From the NCBI GenBank assembly GCA_944472155.2, contig OX235271.1, positions 119,727,329 through 119,791,328 of the forward strand: a stretch of DNA of 64,000 nt. Direction: 5' to 3'. Positions 1-11,948 of the stretch are shown piece by piece. A program made the position numbers and the translations under genes. How positions within the stretch are numbered: position 1 is the first letter of the stretch; the number at the start of each line of letters is the position of its first letter. Source of the stretch: Trichobilharzia szidati. Its lineage: Eukaryota > Platyhelminthes > Trematoda > Strigeidida > Schistosomatidae. The notes beneath the pieces were generated by a model. The model saw only the letters and a program-made list of their open reading frames with translations, ran no database searches and was not told the DNA's origin.

Positions 1-1026
1 TCTATCACGGGTTCATTAAAATTTTTATTGCAACCGTTTGCTTTTTTTTATTTTTTATTCAGAATCATTAGTTCTGTTTTCTTTTATGTTTGTTATGCAT
101 GTGTGTGTATGTCTTCATACTTTCTGAAAATTAATTTTCATAAATTAAATTTACTGAAAAAGAGGAAATGATAGCAAAAACAAAATGAATGAATCCGATG
201 GAAAGTATTCTCACTTTGTCGTTGTTAATAAAAAAACTTTTCTTATCTATTCAGATTGTATGGATGCGTAGGTGTGTTGATTTCCCCCAGCATCAGTGTA
301 ACTTATAAAAAAGTCTATAAGCTAATCATGCTATGCCCTTCATATGTACATGTTCCACTGATGTAAGTAACTAGGGTGGTGGTAAATAGGTGTAATGATG
401 ATTGCAGCAGCTTCATGTGTGAAACAAGAAAGAATACAGCTAACAAACATACCGACATAAATCACCAGCCCGGAAGCCAGGTAAAAATGTAAAATAATAA
501 GAAAAAGTACCGATTTAGTCGCAAATATTCAGAGTCCAAGTCCAATGTTGAATCATTCATTTTTAGTCCACTCACAACATTCGACAGTTAGCTCACTGCG
601 TTCACATGACCCGTATCTACAACTCAAGAGAAATATTGTCATATTACAATTATGAGGTTTACATATTAGTTTGTAACAACAGAAGACAAGGGCCAGGCAA
701 CAGATCGTTTATTAAGGAAATCAAAGCATATTTATATATTTTCATGTACATTATTATAGTTTAGTTAAGCAAACAAACACAGTCTTCTGATTGGTTGTTT
801 CTCACTGAAAGTTAATCTTTCATCCCCTTGTGACTGTTTCTTGAATGTCAAATCCTCTATATGTTAACTGTATCCGCCTACACAAAGTCTGCTGTGGTCG
901 GTTTTGAATCAATCTTTGTTCATATTTTCTCACGACAAATCTTGAGAACGTAAACATTGACGTAAATTACTGTCTACCAATTTGGCTAGTAGACAGCTCC
1001 CACCACAAGTTTAGTAAATGCTACTT
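1..1026. other. Unassigned intergenic DNA
   Basis: AT-rich, with no coding exon, RNA gene or repeat that I can identify. Confidence 0.4.
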
Positions 1027-1255
1027 ATCAGACTCCAGTGGCTGTATAGTCTATGAGCTTGCCTTATAACCTTAAGGTCCTAGATTCGAACCCCGTGGGT
1101 GCGTACTGCTGAGGGACTCCATTCTAGGAAGAAACACTTGTCCATTACCCCCATTCTTTTCTAATGGTTGTCTAACCAATGTTAGCTCGTGACCAAACCT
1201 GTAGACAATCAACTCCCTGCAAAATAAACACTTAATAATCTATAAATTCTTGAGT
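1027..1255 (+). mobile_element. SM-alpha-like tRNA-derived SINE with degenerate hammerhead
   Basis: A tRNA-like head has a B-box-like GATTCGAACCCC at about 1083-1094. It is followed by GTGGGTGCGTACTGCTGAG, the SM-alpha context in which a hammerhead ribozyme lies. CTGCTGA (1106-1112) stands for the core CTGATGA, and GAAAC follows at 1131-1135. Stem II is damaged, so self-cleavage is unlikely. The 3' limit is approximate. Confidence 0.6.
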
Positions 1256-1751
1256 ACTGTGTTGCACCATATAGTCAAATTATGAACATTCACTCCCTAT
1301 ATCTACATTCAGCCTCAGCCCATATTCATTGTTCCAATCAATAAATTTCATCTGGTCCAATCACCTTTTTATACTTACTCTTGCACGAACAAATACTTTA
1401 CTTCCATAATCTATTCTTGGTCAATTACTAACACACACACACACACAACTTTTTACCTTATTCTGCCTCTGTGTTTTTGGTGTCAACATGCATCCAAACT
1501 AACTTTATAATAAAACTGAGTAAAATTCAGTGTGAAATTTAATTACTACCAAGTGTTCATTGTCATTCATGATGACTTATTTTGCCTGAAGCTCAGTTTA
1601 ATGCTATACCAATGTATATTACCCCCACACATGTTTTGAACTATATTCTAGTAGCATTTTATTCCCATATGCCTCCTGAAATTTCGATCTGAATGATTCG
1701 ACGTTATTTAGAAAAAAAACATTCGCATTGTCAATAGTAACTGTTCCTTAA

Positions 1752-1796
<45 letters not shown>

Positions 1797-4534
1797 CAGG
1801 AGAACCTGATGTAAGAGTCATAGAAAAAAATTCCTTGTTCAGTATACAATGTTTTGAAATTTATAGTAGGTATCTTTAAACAAAACATTCTTGTAATGTC
1901 GAAACCAGAGATTTTCTGGAAATTCTTGAGAATAATATGAGTGACGAGTCAGATTGAATCATTATAAAACTACTTCAGATGATCCCAGAGTATTTAAAAA
2001 AATAAAAGCAGAGTTTTTCTGGACGTTTAGGTGTGTAAACCACAGATTGTTCAGCAGAATTATAGTGAAATGTTTTGTTTTGATTTTCTAAGTATGTTGA
2101 GATTATTTTAAATAGTTTTATAACATATTCTTGTGTTCACAAATGTTTTGACACATTACATGGCGTGTCATTATGATTACATCCAATGAACTTTTCAGTA
2201 TTACTTCAGAAAAGTGTTGTTAAAACGGAAATATTCATGAAGGTAGATGTAGTTAAAATGTGTTGTTTCAGAATGCATACTCAAGTGAAAGGTATTTGTT
2301 TTTGAGCTACTTTCAGTTCATACGGGGAATAATTTATTCAATAGACATTTTATAAAGAGGGTAGTTGATTGCAGATAAGCACTTACTACACTGATAGACA
2401 GAGAGTTACGGAATCACTGAAAAAATGCATATAGTAAGTAGAGGTAATAGATGACCAGTTGCTACAACTGACTATAACAATGTATATTTGTGTAAAAGAG
2501 GTGTCTCAAGTAGCTTCCATTATGTTTCCTATACGCAGAGTAAACAGTAGAAATTCGCTTGGTGTTGTTCACGTGTATTTTATATTTGACTAAAGGGTAA
2601 AGCTTGAATTAATTGTGCGTTAAACAAGCTGAATGAAAGAAGAGGTGAATAGAAGAAACACATGATCAACGGGTAAGAAAATGAAGAGTGAAAATTACAC
2701 AAAGCCAAAGTGGAATATATGTACGTAATTATATCTCTACATCCAGGTGGGTATACACACTCATTCGTATGTCTCACCACTATGAGACAAAATTCAAGTA
2801 CTTCAATTTTGAATGAATAGTAGAAAATATTCATAAGTGTAGTGCAGATAAATATTATGATTTATTATATTAAGGGAAAGCTATTCCCATTAGTAGGTTC
2901 TTTTTCATTAAAAGTCCTTTATTATATTCAATAATCGTGCTAGACATTGGTTAGAGAACGAAAGATCAGTGTCAAAAAAATCTCCATATCTCAAAATTTC
3001 AATTTACAAATTAATTCTCAATTTACTCAGTTCTAGGGGATTATTTCAGATCATATAGTGTGATCTGAATAATCTCGGTCTCTAAATTAAACTGTGGTGA
3101 AATAATCTCCGTATCCCATAGATAACCTCAACTACATATTTAAAGAAAACACATGAAATTAAGTTCCGTTGATAGAGATCATGAACTTTGACTATAGTAA
3201 TGACAGACTCCTTAAATATTTGGTCTATCTTACATTCCACAGATCACAATAAGTCAAATTTACTCAGTTATACTTTGCTTAAACCACCTATTTACATTTT
3301 TGAAGACTAATTGGAATTCATGTATATGTGGCTGTCGACATTCTGCTTAGTTTGTTTTGAAGGGACAAATACGTAGTGGGGTCGGGGCATGTACTGTATA
3401 TCACTGCTTTACTTGAAGGTTCTAAATAAGGAGTAGATAGAGACAAGCTGAAAATTCTGTATTGTATATAAACATGTTCAGAATAAAGTTATGATTATGA
3501 TATTATTAAAAATGTTATTCAGTTTTACTTGGAACTGTCACAAAGACTTTAGATGACTGTATGAATATTATAGGATTTTAGCGTGGGAAATATAGAATAC
3601 AATATTTACCGTTGCAGTAATAGCCAGTTATGCGTTACCTACATGGATTAGCAGATTAGTTATGGGGTGACAAGATTAATAGTATTTGCGTGACAAACAT
3701 GCTGTGCTGAATTCAATTACAAAATATTCTGAAATAGGCAACGATGATGGTGATTAGTAATAATAGATTCATACAACATGGGGGAGGGGAAGATGGTAGT
3801 TTAGTTCAATGTTGTTTAAGGTGTTTGGTGAGTGGTTAGTACAAAATCGTATGCATCAATAGGAGATAGTGAAACTGTGGTAAGTAGTTAATCATGAAAT
3901 GATCATTATGTGAAATGGAACAGGTGGAGTCATACATGGAGGAATAACATAAATGGAAGATTGGATAAGTACTAAAAGAATGCTAAAATGAAGGCTACAA
4001 ATTATAAAGCATTATGAATAAGACTGTTAGAAAGACAGTAAGAGAGAGAATACAATCTACATTTCTATGTAAAATGTATCTGCCTCATAAGTGGATGTTA
4101 CCGTAACGATGAATATTATATTTTATAACTGTAAGAATCTGAAGATAATTTAGTGAAAAGAATATTCTTCGTTCAGACAGACTCTTAATAAATATCATAT
4201 CAGTTAACTGATATGAATGTGTAGAAAGTTTGTTTACTGTAGGATTGTTATATGACATGAATTTGTTAAATTGAATCAGAAATTAGGTCGGCTGTAATGA
4301 ATTAACGCGACTTTAAAACACTTTTCATCCCAAAGGGAGAATAAAATGATTAAGTATTGAAAATTTGACAGTATTGAATATCGGAAGTTTCAGCTTGCCA
4401 TTAAACATTTTCTGTGTAAACTCTCAGTACTTTGCGTGAAAGTCTAAGCCATTTTCATTAATCTGTAGATATTATACTGTTCAAGAATCAGTTTGCAGGC
4501 GTTGTATTTGTTTCAGGTTAGACCACGGATTAGA
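1256..4534. other. Intergenic DNA with two microsatellites
   Basis: Apart from an (AC)n run at about 1429-1447 and an (AT)n run at about 1754-1794, no gene or classified repeat is visible. Confidence 0.4.
1754..1794. repeat. (AT)n microsatellite
   Basis: About 20 uninterrupted AT dinucleotides. Confidence 0.95.
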
Positions 4535-4700
4535 TATCAATTAAGGAACCGTTAAAAACAAGAAAATACTGAGCAGCTGTTTCATCCTAGTTTGGGAATC
4601 ATTGGCAGTACGCACCCACTGGGGTTCAAGTACAGAACCTTCCAGTTACAAGACAAGGTCGTACACTATTTAGCCACTGGGACCCGAACCAATGGCCCAT
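4535..4700 (-). mobile_element. SM-alpha-like SINE with degenerate hammerhead
   Basis: On the minus strand it reads CCAGTGGCTAAATAGTG (A-box region), TTGAACCCCAGTGGGTGCG (B-box region), then TACTGCCAATGATTCCC and ACTAGGATGAAAC. The hammerhead GAAA is kept but the CTGATGA core is disrupted by extra bases. Same family as 1027-1255, in the opposite orientation. Confidence 0.6.
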
Positions 4701-4800
4701 GAATTCTAACTTCTAGATATTATAGTTATTAGATGACAAATGAATTTTATTTATTTCAATGTAGATTTCGTCACGAATCAACGTCACTTAGAGAATTACC

Positions 4801-4845
4801 GAAAAATAAGGACCAATGGACAGCTATTTCGTCCTAGTTTATACA
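4801..4845 (-). mobile_element. Short SM-alpha-like hammerhead 3' fragment
   Basis: The minus strand contains ACTAGGACGAAATAGCTG, resembling the stem II/GAAA half of the SM-alpha hammerhead. The 5' half is not recognisable. It may be a second remnant of the element at 4535-4700. Confidence 0.35.
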
Positions 4846-5632
4846 GTGAAATCAATTCCACTCCTTATAAAATCCCATAATCTGAATTTTATTCAGTTAT
4901 CGAAAAAGCGTCCACTCACAGTTGAATGCACCAGTCATTCCAAACATGTTTACCTTTACAATATCAGAGTATATCAAATGAACTACAAAAGTTCATTAAC
5001 AAGAAGTTTATCTTTATCCTCCATTCTTGTCACTTGTATAAACAAGAGTATACAACGAAGGAGTAGGTAGGACACACCAGAAATATTCATTTTATGAAAT
5101 TTAACACAAGAGAAGTTGAGCCATTCAATCTAGGAGATAAAGGTAATCGTATAGACAATAAAAGTCAAACTATTCACATAATTGTATTGTCAACCAACGA
5201 CTTTAAGCAAAACTGCCTGGGACGATTGTTTATGATTTAATTAGGGAAAAAAAATAGTTGACAGATAGTTGAATAAGATTTTCAACAGGAATTAGGTGAA
5301 TACTCACTTCTTATACAGAAAGTGATTTCTCTTGATGTTGTTATTTAATAAAAGTCAGTCAGTGGAGAACACTGCACTTCATTGTAAGTGATTCTGTGTA
5401 CTAATGAATTGTTACTATTGTAACTGAAGTTACTCCGATTATCACTAATTGGAACCGTCAAACAAATGCACTAAGTATCCAGTTCAGAAGGTGAAGCATC
5501 AGTACATTTATCTTCATAAGCTTAATATCAGCGTCTCTGTTTAAGGTTAAACAAAGTAGTGAAAAAACCATGAGTCTATGGTTAAGATATCCAATTTATT
5601 CGTTTGTTGCATCTAGTTTTTCAATGATTCTG

Positions 5633-6801
5633 CAGTGATGCCACGTAGTGTCCGACTTTGCTCTGATCTGATCTGTAGCGAAGACATCCCTTGCACTTTT
5701 GTCCTTCAGTTTCTGAATGTTGAACTTGAATTGCGGTCTGTCTCCGTTTGTTTTCATGGATTTCAGCTTCACCTTGAAGGTCCTTTGAACTAGATGATGG
5801 TCTGAGCCGACATCTACTCCCCTTCTCGACTTTCTATCCAGCAGGCTGCGTCTCCACTTCCTTGAGCAGTATTGAGATGAAATCTATTTGGTTTGTGGTA
5901 TGTCCGCCAGGCGAAATCCATGTTGCTTTGTGTATATCCCTGTGACTGTACACGCTCCCTCCAAGCACGAAATTGTTAAAAGATCATAAGTCCGCGAATA
6001 ATTCTCCGTTCTAATTCATTTCTCCTAGCCAGAGCCTGTCGACACATGATGAGTTCTCTTCTTGTATTATCTGCTCCCAGTTTGGCTGGCATTCATATCA
6101 CCCATGAGGATTTTGATGTTACCATTCGGAATGCTCTCCATTTCTGTTTGTAGTTGTCTGTAAAAATCTTCCTTCTTCTTTTGTTCCGTGTTGTTTGCAG
6201 CACTGTGCATAGCATTGGACAATTGTGACCCTCCTTCCTTTTGAGTTGAATCTTGCTGTCATAATCCTGCATGAGGAGATTGGTTCCCACTACTTCAGGG
6301 TTCTGGCTGCCACTGGTGACATCATGATAGCCGCTCACTGTCTCAGTTTGCTCGTGGTTTTCGTCTGAGTGACGACACTGGAGTAGGTTACTGACTCTCC
6401 AGTTGACAATTTGACAGTGCACATGTATTCCATCTGCTCTTGCAGATTCCCAGGACTTCCAAACCATATCTTCGCATTTCTTTGGCTACCTGGGCAGCCT
6501 TCCTTGTCTCGTACATCGTACGGACATTCCACGTACCCATTCTTACTCTTGCTTTCATCGAGAGAAGACACATCGGCTGACTGGCTTCCCGAAGGCCTTC
6601 ACCAGCTTCCTGTGTCATTTCGCCTCTCCGATTCGAGCGAAGAATGAGAATTTTATTTGAAGTTTTTGTATTTTAAATATATTTACTGTGTGTTGAAGTT
6701 TCTCTAGCAGTTTGAAGGATAAAGTGGTGTGGGGTTGCTAGCCCCACGCCCAGCGCTCCCTCTTTATCCGGGCTTGGGATCGGCTAGAAAACTGGCGAGC
6801 T
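5633..6801 (-). mobile_element. RTE (SR2-type) LINE, 5' half only, inverted copy A
   Basis: The 5' leader and apurinic-type endonuclease region of an RTE LINE, on the minus strand. Recognisable pieces are [25 protein letters not shown] (the catalytic Glu of the family is Lys here) and ILMGDMNAS in a shifted frame. It is broken by frameshifts. It matches 33082-34250 over 1169 bp with no net length change and only a handful of substitutions in the stretches I compared. The downstream RT half is missing, which is the wrong end for normal LINE 5' truncation. Confidence 0.85.
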
Positions 6802-7179
6802 AGTAAACTGGGCGAGGTTTCTTTTCTTGGGGTGACTATCTGAAATGCCTTAGATAATAAGAGGTGAAATAAGGATAACAATTTAGTCATATGACTTACT
6901 TGGAAACGAATCGACTGACTTATACGAAACAGATAACAACTGTCATGCTGACACAGGCCCTGCAAAGAAAGAACTGGGGAATATCAATATCGAAATGTTA
7001 TCCCAAAGATTGACAGATACTCAGAAGCATGTGCTATTGTACTGAAAGCTTAGTGACAATACACTCACTGCAATACAAGTAGCGTCGTCGCGGAGAGACT
7101 AAAAGATACACTGGATAGTGAAATGCAACCAAAACATAAAATAAATTAGGGAAAAACTAATCATAGGCGGATTGAATTG
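6802..7179. other. Unassigned spacer between inverted RTE halves
   Basis: About 380 bp with no similarity that I can recognise to the RTE element or to other repeats in the window. Confidence 0.4.
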
Positions 7180-8400
7180 CAGTTCTAAGCATCGTCAAGG
7201 GACAGAGCATGAAATCGCAGACAACTCCCTATCTCAATTTTGCCAACTTTAGAAAGGCCTTCGACAGTGTCGACCGAGAAGTAATTTGGAAACTGCTTCA
7301 ACACTGCTGCGTGCACTGCCCAAGTCTTTATCAACCTCATTCAACATCCGTATGACAGCGCACCGTGTCAGGTGATCCACAACGCAAAACTCAGAGAGGC
7401 GTCCCAAGTGAATACAGGAGTAAGACAAGGTTGTCTGCTTCTTATCACCGATGATATTCTTAATTGTGGTGGACTGGGTTATGCGTCAAACTCTGCATGG
7501 GTAGTGAGAAGACAGGAATTCACTGGACCACCGATAAGAAGACTCTAGGAGATCTGCATTTCGCACATTTCGGATGATTTATGTCTAATGTCACACAAAC
7601 TCGAAGACTTGCAGGTGAAAATCAACAAACTGTCAGAAGAAGCAGGCAGCGAAGACAGGACTCCAGGTGAACACAGAGAAAACAGAGGTGATGAAGATAA
7701 CCAGCCAACAACAACGACAATCAGCACCAATCACCATCAACGGGAGAGATTTCACAGAGGTTACCTCCTTCGCTTATCTGGGAAGCGTCGTTTCAACTAC
7801 AGACGACATGGTGGTTGGGGATGTCAAAACTAGGATCGGAAAGACAAGACAGACCTTCATCACTCTGAAGTCAGTGTGGAAATCTTCTGCACTCAGCCAG
7901 CATACACAACAAGATTTATATTTCCAACACAAATGTGGAGTCAGTCTGTCGGTTCTTCTAAACGGGTCAGAAACTTGCACTGTGCGTCACGAAAAGGATT
8001 TCCAACAAGTTACAGACTTTAATCAACAGCTGCCTTCGCTGTCTCCATACTGAAGATCGAATGGCTAGAAAGAAGTAGTAACAAGAAACTCTGGCAACAA
8101 ACCAACCACGAACCGATCGCTTAACAAATATGTTGGAGAAAGTGGACATGGATTAGGCATAAGTTCAGGAAACGTCGAATGACATCGCGCGCAATGCAGG
8201 CCAACGCTCGAGTGGAATCCCGATGGGAATTGACGAGTGGGTCGTTGGTGCGAGGGTGACATGGAGGAGATCGTGTGAGGAAGAGATGAGAGATTATGGG
8301 CAATCGTGGACTCAGCTGAAGAGGACAGCAGCATGAGGAACAAGGTGGGAATATGTTGCTGTACTCTGATGTTCCACACCTAACCGAATGTAATAATAAT
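7180..8400 (+). mobile_element. RTE (SR2-type) LINE, 3' half, copy D
   Basis: Begins in the RT fingers/palm ([18 protein letters not shown]), continues through the C-terminal [11 protein letters not shown] and [12 protein letters not shown], and ends in a decayed tail with (TAA)n at about 8389-8401. The reading frame is destroyed. Bases 7272-8318 match 40641-39595 on the opposite strand over an equal 1047 bp. The last 80 bp differ from that copy. Confidence 0.88.
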
Positions 8401-8424
8401 AACCCGGAAGTTTAAAGAATAAAG

Positions 8425-8580
8425 ACAGTTTTTTTCCCTTCACGTTCCCCAGTGGAGCATAGGGCTTCAAGCTAGAGGCTTGAAGTTTCTGTAGCAGTGT
8501 TTATTTTTACAGGATTGGGTTGCTAGCCTCTTGTCCAACCTTTTTTCTTCACCAGCATTATTTCTTTCTTAGCGGAGAGT
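8425..8580 (-). mobile_element. RTE-tailed SINE, 5'-truncated
   Basis: The minus strand carries GGCTAGCAACCC, AAACACTGCTACAGAAACTT and the tail GAAGCCCTATGCTCCACTGG, as in the complete SINE at 27777-28012. The tRNA head cannot be recognised here. Confidence 0.65.
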
Positions 8581-9892
8581 GACAGTGGCCACTCAGTAAA
8601 TCATTGCATGTTGGCTATCAGACTGATAGAGGCTATTCTTTTCCTGAATTGGAAAAGAAATGAAACTAAGATGTTTTATTCGGTATTTAGCCTCTCAAGC
8701 GACTAGTCGTTATTTCATGTGTCCTGTCAAAATATGTGACTGTATAATAAAGTAGTATAAGTATTCACAAAATTATCTGCTGCATGAATTTTTGATATGG
8801 CTGAATGTTCACTGGATAAAATGATGAAATCTGAACATTAAATATATTCTGATGTTAAATTAGGTTCGTCGGTATCTCATTTTCATAGGAACTTAAATCC
8901 GATGTAGAATCATTAACAACTGAAGAAAAGATTAATAATTTTTTCCTAGTACGGGGAACTTCATTCAGTACTTACTTTGATAAAAATGGAGTGTCCGCTA
9001 CCTTCATAAGAGTTATGTCATGAACCAACGGAAGTTAAAAACCACTGAACATTGGATCCTGACACAGTAGAACGATGATAATTTTCTCGCATCGTAACCT
9101 AACGTTATTGAGCTTAAACCCTGATGAAATTTTGACCTCATGTCAGTGAACAGCCTCAGCCTATGAAGGAGCAGTACTCTGGTGATCCTTGGGTGTTAGT
9201 GTATCCATGTTTTCCTATCGTCTGACCTATAGTTAACTGTGATGTACACTCAGTCTAGTTTTGACCTAAGATATGTAAGTACACAATCTATTCCGATGCT
9301 TTCTAGGAGGGTAAATTTCAATGAATTTATCATACTAACTAATCTACCAGTAATATTGCTGTAGTTCGCAAGTCTTATTTAGGTGTTGTGTAGATATATT
9401 AGTTCCTGATTTTCTGAAGCTTTCAGACAACAATTTTTAACCTGAAAAACGAATTCTGACGACAGGTGAAATCAAAATGGTTATACTCATGAATCACCTT
9501 GCTTTTACATTTTTTGGATATACTTTTCTAAGCTTCAGTTGAGATAAATGCAGTCTGTTATCATTGTTTTAACAGTGAGAAGTCTTCCTGGTAAACCATG
9601 GATCACGTGTTCAGTTCATTTATGGTTTCAGCTATCTTTTTTCTGCTTCACAATTTAATACTACTTTTTATTAATCAGTAGTATCGCGCATTTGTCTACT
9701 TTTTTCCACTTCAATATATTTATCCATTTTCCCGCACAGTTTATTGTATTCATTCCTTTTTCAGGTATTTCACCTACCAATTCATTGTAGGTCTAAGACT
9801 CTGACGGTGTTTTAGGTTATATTTATTAGCAATAACTCATCGTTGCTATCTAAGTATTAGTAATTCATTACCGGAACACTGATAAATTTGTT
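8581..9892. other. Unassigned intergenic DNA
   Basis: No gene, RNA or classified repeat seen. Confidence 0.4.
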
Positions 9893-10002
9893 AAATCACA
9901 CAGTATTATACAGGAATATCAACTGTATAACACTGTGTGATTTATCAAAATAAAAACTTACCCACAATGGAGTTATACTCTACCACAGTGCCCAAGTTTA
10001 AT
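9893..10002. repeat. Hairpin plus R-type interspersed repeat
   Basis: Arms 9893-9913 and 9923-9943 are inverted copies with 20 of 21 bases matching and a 9-base loop. The right arm and its continuation to about 10002 recur at 18229-18308 in the same orientation (CACTGTGTGATTT, ACTCTACCA, CCCAAGTTT shared). Confidence 0.6.
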
Positions 10003-10287
10003 ACTGATAAATTTCGTTATCAAACTAATGTATACTAATAAATTACTTTTACGTAATGCAACTTCTATCCTCCTCTATTAAATAATCACCTAATAATTCT
10101 ATATTTATCCTTATTAGTAATTTAAACATCTTCAAACATTATCAGCAGTGTGTTTACGCTTCTGCCACTGTACTTTAGAGGATCTTATCAATACGTAGGA
10201 AATACATAAATTTTTATAAACCGAACCATATTTTGTGTTATTAAAATAAATGCAATAATATTATTTTTAAAACAATGTATGTATGTA

Positions 10288-10642
10288 TTTAGGTAAAGCA
10301 ATAAGAAGACGTTATTTGTCTGAATAGTGTAAAGTATTTACGCAACACATTTCGAACAGTCTGATCACACACGGACTTGTCATAGGAATATATATTTATA
10401 TAAAATTAATAAAGAGGTAAGAGGTGAGAAAATAGACTTAGGTCAAGTTAAAAGGACATATTCAAGGTCAAAATAACATTGAAGACCATTAAACCAAATA
10501 GCAGAGGTAATAGTACATCTGCTATGGTATCATCATATATATTCCTATGACAAGTCCGTGTGTGTTCAGATTGTTCGAAATATTTTGCGCAAATACATTA
10601 CACGATTCAGACAAATTATGTCTACTTATTGCTTTATCTAAA
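10288..10642. mobile_element. 355 bp MITE with long terminal inverted repeats and TA flanks
   Basis: The left arm from 10288 (TTTAGGTAAAGCAATAAG) and the right arm ending at 10642 (rc TTTAGATAAAGCAATAAG) are inverted copies over about 107 bp, roughly 88% identical by eye. The dinucleotide TA stands directly outside each end, as expected for a Tc1/mariner-like or other TA-targeting DNA transposon. No transposase is encoded, so it is non-autonomous. Confidence 0.8.
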
Positions 10643-11639
10643 TAATATTATTGCTCTGATTTTCCTGTTTCCTGTGTTCACGTTTTTAAATTGACATAAA
10701 AGTAAGAAGGGTTATTCAATTCGGAAATCACTTCTCAGAACAATATCTAAATTCATTTGACACAAAAAATATTCCACCACCTCTGTAATTCTAGCTGACG
10801 AGAACAGTAATGGAAAGATGTTAAAACGATACCTAGTATTCACTGTGCGGGAGAAACTGCACCTCAGGCTTGCCTTCTAAGTATAATAACCTAATACTTC
10901 GGAAAAGAATCGATAAGAGCTGAAAAAATGGGATTAGATGACAGAGTAATAGTTGACACAGTTTTGCTAACGAGTTTCTTAGGATCACTATCAAGAACTG
11001 CTGGTAAAAATCAGTAATAACAAAGATGCCAACAGAGCATTAGAAGTAATAAGTAGTTACTTGGAACTAAACCCAACTGCTGATCACTACAGTTAATAAG
11101 GAGGTAGAAAAGCTATTTCTTGATTAGTACTGGTGGCCTAGGTTGAATGGCATAGTTTGTAAAGCACCGCGGTTCACGTCGACTCAACAGTTGAATGGAG
11201 CTCTACATCAAAAAATGAGGAGGCAAGTGAAGTCTGAAACTTTAACACAATATATCAAGTAGATTCCCACTCTTCGACAAACTTCGAGAGCGTAACACAT
11301 ACTAGCTCAATACAGCTTTTGTATATTGTTGGTACTCTGTGCTGGTGGAAATATTCTGATTATTCATGAACTCATCTTAGATTTGGAGATCCTTCGACAA
11401 ACTAAGAGCATGCAATGTCTTCTTAACAACTCAAGGGAAATATGAAGGTGTTTGACATGCATATTACGCCTGCCAAAAATAGGACTGGATGGGGAATAAG
11501 GTATGACTGATAAGATTACCTGACAAAGACAGTAGTGTACACACTTGAACTTTGATGGCTGATTAAGTCTTAACATGAAGAAGGCCTCATTTGGCATTCG
11601 CCAACAGAACCTCATCTAGGGGATAGACATTCCAATTAA
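10643..11639. other. Unassigned intergenic DNA
   Basis: No recognisable gene or repeat. The longer open frames here show no domain and look accidental. Confidence 0.4.
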
Positions 11640-11948
11640 ACGACTCCGGTAATGAACCATCTGAGAACCTCCAACCCAACAGTTATGCAGCAGGGAATGG
11701 AGATGAACTGAACATACTCTGAGATCTCCAAATGGCATCAGCCCCTCGAGTGGAACCCGTATAGGAATTTACGGGTTGGGCGTTCAAGTGTGACATAGCG
11801 GAGATGGTGTGGGAAGAAAATAAAAGTGTGGATGTAGTCGTGGAGCCAGCTGGAAATAACGATAGAGGATCGACTGGAGTGGAAATGTGCCCCTGAGACC
11901 CTATGTTGCGCTAGGCAGGCAAAGGACTGAATAATAATGATAATAATA
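11640..11948 (+). mobile_element. Decayed RTE LINE 3' tail
   Basis: CCCTCGAGTGGAACCCG, GGGTTGGGCGTTCAAG and AGACCCTATGTTGCGC correspond in order to the 3' end of the RTE copy at 36829-37010. It ends in an imperfect TAA/TGA repeat. Confidence 0.65.

Noticed and set aside
1754..1794. TATA-type promoter signal
   Set aside because: It is a long AT microsatellite with no gene following.
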